Assembly (NCBI GenBank): GCA_030824585.1 | Contig: JAVBXM010000008.1 | Span: forward strand, 37,832 to 101,831 | Direction: 5' to 3' | Length of the DNA stretch: 64,000 nucleotides | Origin: Phaeospirillum sp. | GTDB lineage: Bacteria > Pseudomonadota > Alphaproteobacteria > Rhodospirillales > Magnetospirillaceae | In this document: in pieces, positions 1 to 6,940 of the stretch | How positions within the stretch are numbered: the first letter of the stretch is position 1 | Layout of the letters: every line of letters starts with the position of its first letter | The notes under the pieces: model-generated | Seen by the model: the letters and a program-made list of their open reading frames with translations, nothing else | Told to the model about the DNA's origin: nothing | Database searches by the model: none | Position numbers and translations under genes: made by a program

Positions 1-105
1 TGAAGCGCGGGCTGTCCGGTTTCTAAAAACCATTCCAACCTGACCGCTACAGCGTGATGCCGTTGCTGCGGGCCAGTACGGATATGATGGTCTGGGCCAT
101 TGTCG

Positions 106-963
106 TCACCACCAGCCGCTGAAGATGCTGCCGATCTTACCGGCAACCCAATCGACCGCTTTGGCAAGCGCCGTTCCGGCGACCTCGACGATCACGTCGA
201 GAATCCCCTTTTCCGCATCCCTCTTTGCTTTTTTCGAACGGTATTCCTTCTGTACCTCGCGCAACACGCCGACCCGCTTTTCGGCAGGCAGGGCGTGAAC
301 GATGCCGTCCACCAGTTCCACCAGACCGTATTTCTCTGCGGCGGAAGCGGCCAGAACCTGACCGGGAGGCAGGCCGAAGAACCCCGCCACCACGCGGCAT
401 TTTTCCTCGATATTGGCCGCTTGGCGGGAGCCGGGTTGATGCGCCTTTTCGTCCCATTCCCGGAACGGTTCGATCTTGTCCACTTGGCTGAGGACCACGA
501 AGAAGGGCTTGCCCACATCCAGATACGGCCTGACCAGCCGTTTGAAGAAATCCTGGTCCACGGCCAGGGCGCGATCATCGGCCTTGACGATCCACAGCAC
601 CAGATCGAGCTTGGGCAGCCATTGCCGATAGAGCGCGTCATATTCGGCGTCACGATCTTCGCTCTCACCCACGCCGGGAACGTCGAGCAGGGTCATGCCC
701 CTGCCCACAAGGTTGAGCCTGACCTGTTGGGGCGTGCGGGTGCAGGCGGCAATGTCGCTGATCGGGCATATGTCCCTGCCGAACAGGGCATTGCACAGGC
801 TGGACTTGCCCGCCCCGGTCTTGCCGAAGACCCCGACCATCGGTTCGTACTGGATGATGTCGTTGAGCCGCGACGATATTTGGGTCCGGTATTCCGCAGG
901 GATGTCGATGCCCTGGCGAGCCAGGGCATCGAGGAAGGATTCCACATTGTTCACGTCGATCAT
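106..963 (-). CDS. Era/dynamin-like small GTPase
   Basis: Predicted 285-residue GTPase of the TRAFAC class (Era/YeeP/EngA-like). The P-loop GKTGAGKSSL lies near residue 47, the G3 motif DVPGVGES follows, and SQVDK (NKxD-like G4) follows that. A short C-terminal segment ending in SIFSGWW could be a membrane or oligomer anchor. The ORF track runs to 1458, but the ATG at 963 with an AGGAACG ribosome site just upstream fits, and everything before it looks like non-coding read-through. Such single-domain GTPases are common in prophage-derived and accessory regions, and the exact role is unknown. It is transcribed alone, away from the window centre. The GTPase call is firm; the function is not. Confidence 0.8.
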   Translation of the reverse strand: MIDVNNVESFLDALARQGIDIPAEYRTQISSRLNDIIQYEPMVGVFGKTGAGKSSLCNALFGRDICPISDIAACTRTPQQVRLNLVGRGMTLLDVPGVGESEDRDAEYDALYRQWLPKLDLVLWIVKADDRALAVDQDFFKRLVRPYLDVGKPFFVVLSQVDKIEPFREWDEKAHQPGSRQAANIEEKCRVVAGFFGLPPGQVLAASAAEKYGLVELVDGIVHALPAEKRVGVLREVQKEYRSKKAKRDAEKGILDVIVEVAGTALAKAVDWVAGKIGSIFSGWW

Positions 964-1053
964 GGTCGTTCCTGTCTTATGTGAGGGGGGAGTTCGCCCA
1001 TTTCGGGCGAGGACAGAATCCCTCCTGTCATCATCGTTCCCTCCAAAAGTGAG

Positions 1054-1084
1054 ACGCCCTGCATCCGTCAGGAAGGCAGGGCGT
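1054..1084. other. 9-bp inverted repeat (possible terminator or leader hairpin)
   Basis: ACGCCCTGC and GCAGGGCGT form a perfect 9-bp stem with a 13-nt loop. On the minus strand a short T-containing stretch (CTCACTTTTGG) follows, so it could end transcripts arriving from the gene at 1385-2710 before the GTPase gene. No classical U-tract is present. Apart from this hairpin and the phage remnant at 1261-1401, I see nothing in 964-1384. Confidence 0.4.
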
Positions 1085-1260
1085 CGGTTGCTATCGGAGA
1101 GGTAATATGTGTCTGAAATTATTTGGAATATTTTGGAAATAACTACCGAACACATCCTAACGCCGACGGGCGCCAGTTGGAGATTTGATGTCGGCTTTGC
1201 GCCCTTGGCGGCTGCTCTGAGGGTTGGCGTCAGTCCCCGGCAGCGGACACTGCAATTTAA

Positions 1261-1401
1261 TGCACTGTCACCATAATTTCCAAGGTGATCGCCCCGCCCG
1301 CGACTGGGCTGTACCCGGTCGGCGTGGCCATCACCGCCGCCGACAATGGCACCGCCATGGTGCGGGTGCGTTTGGACGGTGTGGCTACCGCTGCCGAGTA
1401 A
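1261..1401 (+). pseudogene. C-terminal remnant of a DUF2190-type phage protein
   Basis: An open frame of about 46 codons follows a TAA and ends at TAA 1399-1401. It reads KVIAPPATGLYPVGV, then AMVRVRLDGVA, before the stop. This matches the C-terminal end of DUF2190 proteins (capsid cement/decoration proteins of tailed phages), which typically finish with a V-A-x-A-A-x(n)-V-R-V-R-L-x-G pattern. No start codon or N-terminal half is present, so this is a decayed prophage scrap. Its 3' end overlaps the 3' end of the convergent gene at 1385-2710. The assignment is by recall of the family pattern only. Confidence 0.55.
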
Positions 1402-2710
1402 GCGACCCAGCTCCCCAATCGAAATCCAGATCAAAGACGAGATAGTCGTCATCCTCATCCGTTCCGCCGGTCTCGAAACGGGCTGCCTGGATCGTGTGCC
1501 CCCGGGTCAGCTCGTTATCGAACATATTCGGATGGTCTCCGAAGGCATGACGCTTGAATTCATCGAGCTGCAGACGCCCGGCCAGATACTCCTGGACCAA
1601 CCGTGACGAAATTTTGATGGTCATCTGCCCTCCCCCCGTCGTAACAACCGTAGCAAGGTACCATCCACGTTTCTCGGGGCCAAAGGCGCCTTGACGGTGA
1701 AGGTCTCTGGCCTGGTACCCCTCAAACCGCGGCGGTGGCAACTGAGCGGCGAGGGCCGTCAGCCGTTCATATTCGCCCGTCGGCACGCTCTCCCTCCGAT
1801 CGAAGCAACTCACCTTCCAGAAGATGCGGGATTCAGGGACGAGCCACATCTGCCGCTCCCGGTACGGCGAAAACACGCAAACCACGTCGATGCTGCTGTG
1901 CTTGCGCAGCCAGTGGCGGATAATTTCTTCCCCGCCGACCTCCTGGCCGGCTGAACTGATGGGACGCATTCGGCGCAGCAGGTCGCAGCCAGCATCCACC
2001 AGGAAAACGCATTTCAGCGTACCGGCTCCCGCATCTCGGACCTGGCTGGCCTTCTGCTTCAGTGCCTTGTAAATCGGGTTGTCTTCAAGATCGTATGCGA
2101 CAGGCGGCATACGGCAGAAGACTCGAAAATGCGGGGATGGCGCGTCCCGACGGCTCACGACGACATCAGTCTTTCCCTCGACGATGCGGATGGACTCTGC
2201 GCCCGCCCCACCATTCGGTGCAAACCACCAATCAATGGCCTTCTGTACTGCCGGGGTCAGTTTGAAGCCCGGATCAACGCATCGCTCACGATGAAACCGT
2301 CGGTCCCAGTAACTTCGCTCCATGAACTCGAAGTACAGCCGCCGTCCAGCCCCCTTGCTCACCCGATCCGCATAATTCGCAATGATGTTTGCCGTCCGGT
2401 CCATGGCCTCCTTGCCGGAGAAGCTGTCATCGGACAGGGCGCGAACCTCGACAATAGCGGGGGCCGATGCAAAGAGGTTTTCCGAAAAGGCATCAGGGCG
2501 ACGCGCAGTGCTGGACAGATCCGGTTCGACGGTCACATCGGCAACGCGCGAAACAGCCCAGAGCATTGCCAGTTCGGCCTCTGCACCGAGAGCTGCGTCG
2601 GTGTTCCTGTTCTCCAGACGCCCCAACAGGTCATGGACCTTGCGCGCATCAAGTGATGCGGACAGGTCGTCAAGCATGGATCGTAGTCGGCGTCGGGCAA
2701 AAATCGGCAT
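1385..2710 (-). CDS. Unrecognised 441-aa protein with a possible PD-(D/E)XK-like N-terminal half
   Basis: Family not recognised. The N-terminal 150 residues show an order typical of restriction-endonuclease-like folds: an acidic residue in a helix (GAEAELAML), then RRPDAF, then AIVEVRAL (E-x-R in place of E-x-K), then a helix-rich stretch. The C-terminal half has no motif I can name; it ends with an acidic run (GGTDEDDDYLVFDLDFDW). The ATG at 2710 is the first start; its ribosome site is weak. It is convergent with the phage remnant and divergent from the helicase at 3046. It may belong to the accessory cargo of this region. The reality of the gene is likely; the nuclease reading is tentative. 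Confidence 0.65.
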   Translation of the reverse strand: MPIFARRRLRSMLDDLSASLDARKVHDLLGRLENRNTDAALGAEAELAMLWAVSRVADVTVEPDLSSTARRPDAFSENLFASAPAIVEVRALSDDSFSGKEAMDRTANIIANYADRVSKGAGRRLYFEFMERSYWDRRFHRERCVDPGFKLTPAVQKAIDWWFAPNGGAGAESIRIVEGKTDVVVSRRDAPSPHFRVFCRMPPVAYDLEDNPIYKALKQKASQVRDAGAGTLKCVFLVDAGCDLLRRMRPISSAGQEVGGEEIIRHWLRKHSSIDVVCVFSPYRERQMWLVPESRIFWKVSCFDRRESVPTGEYERLTALAAQLPPPRFEGYQARDLHRQGAFGPEKRGWYLATVVTTGGGQMTIKISSRLVQEYLAGRLQLDEFKRHAFGDHPNMFDNELTRGHTIQAARFETGGTDEDDDYLVFDLDFDWGAGSLTRQR

Positions 2711-3045
2711 GCCGTGATGATGCCACAGTTTTCTGCACGCGGCACGCGCAGGCAGGGGTTACGGTGACAGTGCACTCAATTCAAAGTCTGCTTTACCGCT
2801 CCCGTCTCCGAAACCGGACTGTCCCCTCCCGGCCCACAGTTTCCGTTCCGCTTCGCGCCCATGTTAGACATTCGGTGAGACTCGACCGTTGCTTGATAGC
2901 GGACTGGCCGCTGCCGAATATGACCGCGATTGAGTGGAAAATGCTCTAGCGCTATTGAGAGTGTCGCGGCTTGCTTGTAGCATCAACGCGTGCGGCCGGG
3001 CGCATTGCGGCACATTGCATTGACTAAACACCGGGGGGGGGCATC
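2711..3045. other. Intergenic region between divergent accessory genes
   Basis: This 335-bp spacer separates the minus-strand gene starting at 2710 from the helicase starting at 3046, so it must carry the promoter(s) of both. I see no convincing ORF or repeat. A run of nine G residues sits directly before the helicase TTG start and could serve as a rough ribosome site. Confidence 0.4.
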
Positions 3046-5577
3046 TTGGACTTTGATGACATCGACTTCTCTGGAGAGGTCGCTCGACCGACCAACCCCA
3101 TCGAAATTTTCGAAGCTCTGCCAAGGTTGCCGGACACGCCAAATGACCTATGGCGAGGCCAAGCGCGAGCGCTAGAGGAGTGGCATTCGGCGCGCGCTAA
3201 GCGCGACGTCCTGGTGTCTCTAAACACCGGTGCGGGAAAGACGCTCGTTGGATTGCTAATCGCACAAAGCCTGGTTCATGAGGGCATTGAGAACGTCGTT
3301 TATGCCTGCGCGACGATAGACTTGGTGGAGCAGACAAAGAGAGAAGCAGAGCGTATTGGGATCTCCTGCACCACCCGTGTTCGACAAGGGTTTGACAATG
3401 ACCTATTCGAGACCGGAAGGGCGTTCTGCATTACAACTTATCAGGCGCTATTTAATGGCCATAGTGCTATTGTTAGTCGATATTTCCCTGGAGCGGTCAT
3501 CCTGGATGACGCGCACGTTGCTGAGTCGGTTATGCGAAGTGCGTACACCTTGCGTCTCCAAGGTGAGCAGACTGCAGCACTTCAGAAGGCTATTGTAGAA
3601 CTCTTTGAGCCCGACTTTGCGGCACTCGAAAAGCGGGGCGAATTTCAGGATGCCGTGGCTGGCCGGTACGGCAAGATAGTCCTTGCCCCTGCGCGCTCAG
3701 TCCGAGAACGCAGCGCTCGACTGCGAGCTCTTCTCGAAGAACATGGTGTGCAAGACGGGGATTTGTCCTATCCCTTCGCACACCTTCGGGACAAAATAGA
3801 CAGGTGCGCGGTTCTTTTTGGCTACGGCTGTGTAGAAGTAACGCCACCATTCCTTCCCGCGCTGGCCCATCCGATTTTTGAGCGGAAAATCAGGCGTATC
3901 TACCTCTCTGCGACTTTAAAATATAAGGCGGACTTGGCTCGAGCGTTTGGTCGGTTGCCTCAACATACGGTGGAGCCAGACAGTGACGCAGGTAATGGCG
4001 AGCGTTTAATATTGCAGTCGCGGTTGCTGGACGCTTCGAAGAAGGAAAAGAAGTTCGGCAAGGAGTTAATTAAGCAACTGGCAACCACGCGGAAGGTGGT
4101 AGTGGCCGTTCCGACTTATACTGACGCAGAGGAATGGGCTGAAGTAGGAAATCCGCCAACTCCTGACCAATTCTCGGCAGAGCTTGAGAAATTCCGCAAG
4201 GATCCAGCTGGTTCATTCATTCTCGTTAACCGCGTGGACGGCATCGATCTGCCCCACGACACCTGCCGCATCATGATAGCAGAGGGGTTACCAAAGGGCG
4301 GTTCGCTCCTAGAGCGCTTCCAGTGGGAATTTTTGCGCATGCGGCACTTCCAAGCGGCACGCATAGCCAATCGGGTCGTCCAGCTCTTTGGTCGCATCAA
4401 CCGCGGTCGTAGCGACTTCGGTACGGTCTTAGTCAGCGGCGAAGAGTTTAATTCGTGGCTAGCGACCGAGCGAAATTTGGCGCTGCTTCCTGATCTCCTG
4501 CGCAAGCAGATCCAGCTTGGCGCAATAGTGCAGGAGCGGATGGAGATTAAGAATGACGCTAAAGTCACCGATATAGTCGATCGGGTAATTAACCGGGATA
4601 AGGGTTGGCTTGATCTGTACGCTCGCTTCTTCGGGCAGGTTAAAGTAGCTGAACGACATGTGGAGCGCACGGAGATCGCGGAGAATGGTCTCGCAAATGC
4701 TGCGTTGGCCGAGGCGGAGTTCGCCCAATTGTGTTGGGACGGGGATTGGGGCGCGGCAAGGAACGTGTTTGAGGAAACTATTGAGAGTACTGTGCAGGCT
4801 GATGAGTACTTGGCGGGGTGGCACGAATTTTGGCTTGCGGCATGTCATGATCAAGAGGGGGACCCTGAAGGAGCTCTTGTCGCCTACCGTAAGGCCCGAC
4901 ATAGACTTGGTTCTAATTTGTATATACCGCGAGGAGGAATAGGAGGGCAGGATGAGAATGCCGTAGCTCTGACGCCTTTTGCGCAAGCTTTGGACAGAGT
5001 TGTTTCTCTTACCGCCCATAAGCAGTTTGAGAAGGTTTTCGAGAAACTGCGCGCTGCAATGACCCACTTGGATGGGGGTACGCCAGGCCAAATGGAGGCT
5101 GCTTACCGAGCTCTTGGCGAAGCTCTTGGCTTCATATCTACGCGTCCTGATAACGACGCCGGAACTGGTCCAGATGTACTTTGGGATTCCCCGGATAATC
5201 AATGTTGTCTTGCTATTGAGCTTAAAACGGATAAGAAAACACCCGCCCGGTACACAAAGGACGACATCGGGCAAGGGCACAACCACCTAGAATGGGTAGC
5301 CGCCAACTTTCCTGATAGGAAATGCTTGGGGCTCATTTACGTTGGGCCGGAGGGCGTATGCACCGAAGAGGCCAGCCCTTCGAAAATGATGTTTCAGGGG
5401 ACGCCCAGCAACGCCGTTGTCGTCCGGGATCGCCTTTTTGCCTTGATTTCTGACCTCCGGAAACTGCTTCCGCTCGAGCGCCCCAATGCCATGAAGGAGG
5501 CTGCTTCACTAAACCAATGGTCTCTAGCTGCGCTCGTCAGCGAACTGGGCCCGCATGACCTAAAAAATGGCGCATGA
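3046..5577 (+). CDS. SF2 DEAD/DEAH-type helicase with C-terminal PD-(D/E)XK-like nuclease domain
   Basis: 843 residues. The helicase core has motif I NTGAGKT (residues 60-66), motif II DDAH (about 154-157), motif III SAT in YLSATLK, and motif VI-like QLFGRINRGRSDFG, so a nucleic-acid translocase or helicase is firm. The middle part is helical with no recognised fold. Near residues 715-770, GPDVLW followed by CLAIELKTDKK and then GQGHNHLEW has the D...ExK...Q order of PD-(D/E)XK nucleases, suggesting a helicase-nuclease fusion. The start is TTG after a G-run; no in-frame ATG occurs nearby. Codon use is more AT-rich than the core genes. It is followed after 96 bp by a metallopeptidase and then an HD-HSP90 protein, all on the plus strand: a likely defence operon. 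Confidence 0.85.
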   Translation: MDFDDIDFSGEVARPTNPIEIFEALPRLPDTPNDLWRGQARALEEWHSARAKRDVLVSLNTGAGKTLVGLLIAQSLVHEGIENVVYACATIDLVEQTKREAERIGISCTTRVRQGFDNDLFETGRAFCITTYQALFNGHSAIVSRYFPGAVILDDAHVAESVMRSAYTLRLQGEQTAALQKAIVELFEPDFAALEKRGEFQDAVAGRYGKIVLAPARSVRERSARLRALLEEHGVQDGDLSYPFAHLRDKIDRCAVLFGYGCVEVTPPFLPALAHPIFERKIRRIYLSATLKYKADLARAFGRLPQHTVEPDSDAGNGERLILQSRLLDASKKEKKFGKELIKQLATTRKVVVAVPTYTDAEEWAEVGNPPTPDQFSAELEKFRKDPAGSFILVNRVDGIDLPHDTCRIMIAEGLPKGGSLLERFQWEFLRMRHFQAARIANRVVQLFGRINRGRSDFGTVLVSGEEFNSWLATERNLALLPDLLRKQIQLGAIVQERMEIKNDAKVTDIVDRVINRDKGWLDLYARFFGQVKVAERHVERTEIAENGLANAALAEAEFAQLCWDGDWGAARNVFEETIESTVQADEYLAGWHEFWLAACHDQEGDPEGALVAYRKARHRLGSNLYIPRGGIGGQDENAVALTPFAQALDRVVSLTAHKQFEKVFEKLRAAMTHLDGGTPGQMEAAYRALGEALGFISTRPDNDAGTGPDVLWDSPDNQCCLAIELKTDKKTPARYTKDDIGQGHNHLEWVAANFPDRKCLGLIYVGPEGVCTEEASPSKMMFQGTPSNAVVVRDRLFALISDLRKLLPLERPNAMKEAASLNQWSLAALVSELGPHDLKNGA

Positions 5578-5673
5578 GACGCTCTGTATTCGGTTGGGAA
5601 CCCCTGAGCGACACCACTCAGGGGCCTCCAGATGTTTGATCAAAGGGCCGGCGCGGCTCCAGGAATGCATTAG

Positions 5674-6621
5674 ATGACCATTCTCCCGTCGATTTTCGCC
5701 GCCTTTCTCGAGCCGATTAAGCTCGTCTACGTGGGGGCATGTACAGACCTTGGCACTGATCCCACTGAGATTGGGTTAGCAGTGGAGGATCTGTCCTTCA
5801 ACAAGGGGGGGTACGAAGGCGAGTTTGCGGCTGTCGAACAACCACCGCAGGTGCGAATTACGTGGAACGGGCTCGCGAGCCTCTGGGCTTTCAGCCAGGC
5901 GGCTGCTCGAGTAGCGCGAGCGATGTTCGAGGCGCAGCGAGCTGCCGATCCAGAAGGACCTCCGCCCGAGTTGCCAATCGAAGGCGATCTGAAGATGGGT
6001 GTTGACATGTTTGAACTGTCAGTTCGTCTCGCTCGGCATCGTTTCGATTCTTGGGTTGATTGGGCGCCTAAGCCCGACGCCCTGGCAAAAAGTGGCGGAG
6101 ACGCTGAAGGCAACCAGCTATTCCTCGGGGCGCTGGGTTGGATAATCCGCCATGAGCTCGCCCACCACGTACTCAGGCATCATGCGCGCCGATCGATTAT
6201 TCCGGACGAAAATAAAGCACAGGAACTCGAAGCTGACGACCAGGCCACCCGCCAGATGAAAGGGAGCTATAAGGCTGATCAAGGACGGGCATACGGCGTC
6301 AGGCCCTCTCCGAATGAGATGGAACTCGAACGCCGTGCTCTGGCGATGTTTGTCGGGATGATTTGGGTGGTGCAGTTCGAACTCGGACCGCATGGCGAGA
6401 GCGCAACGCACCCCGATTCTGCCCGACGACTGCGTGGATTAGTTGATAGTCTCGCCCTTTCTCCGGACAGCTTCGCGGCCGAGATCCTCTCATACCTCGT
6501 CAAGGTTCTGATCGACCCTGAAGGCGATTGGCCCGCGGACACAGAGGAAGCAACATCGGGCGACGCAGCGATTAACGCAATGGTCATGATAACCCGCCAC
6601 ATTAACGCGCAAACGTGGTGA
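5674..6621 (+). CDS. Lit/U49-like zinc metallopeptidase
   Basis: 315 residues. The signature is HELAHH (HExxH) in WIIRHELAHHVLRHH, followed about 30 residues later by QELEADDQA, which would supply the third zinc ligand; this spacing is typical of gluzincin-like peptidases such as U49 (Lit) and M48. E. coli Lit is a prophage-encoded protease that cleaves EF-Tu on phage T4 infection, so a U49-type enzyme in a putative defence operon is a plausible effector. There is no signal peptide, so it should be cytoplasmic. An AGGA about 10 nt before the ATG supports the start. The metallopeptidase class is good; the U49 assignment is from pattern and context only. Confidence 0.75.
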   Translation: MTILPSIFAAFLEPIKLVYVGACTDLGTDPTEIGLAVEDLSFNKGGYEGEFAAVEQPPQVRITWNGLASLWAFSQAAARVARAMFEAQRAADPEGPPPELPIEGDLKMGVDMFELSVRLARHRFDSWVDWAPKPDALAKSGGDAEGNQLFLGALGWIIRHELAHHVLRHHARRSIIPDENKAQELEADDQATRQMKGSYKADQGRAYGVRPSPNEMELERRALAMFVGMIWVVQFELGPHGESATHPDSARRLRGLVDSLALSPDSFAAEILSYLVKVLIDPEGDWPADTEEATSGDAAINAMVMITRHINAQTW

Positions 6622-6940
6622 TGCAGCAGCAGTTGGATCAACGTTTTTTCGGAAGCGGTTCTTACCGACTGGGAAACAGCCCCACGCCAGATCCGCGGGG
6701 TGATTGTGGATGGCACTGCGGGACGGCATTAACAATGCCACGCTGATTTTCTGTCAGTGAGAAGGCTACTGACCTGCATTGGGAAAATTCCTCCAGTTTG
6801 AAGTAGAGTCCGGCCCCTCAGAGGACGGACGACATGAAGCGCAGCAGGTTTATCTAATTCAAAAGCGGACCGCACATATTGCGTCGCCCCCGGCGACATG
6901 CGTCTATGTTCGTTCGTCGGACTGTGTAGAAGTAAGCACC

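Noticed and set aside
964-1458. N-terminal extension of the GTPase ORF
   Set aside because: No conserved sequence, crosses a hairpin and the phage remnant; ATG 963 has the ribosome site.
2840-2930. Possible repeat shared with 9655-9750 flanking the defence trio
   Set aside because: Only scattered short matches (GCGCCCAT, CATTC, AGCGGA) when aligned by eye; not convincing as a true repeat.
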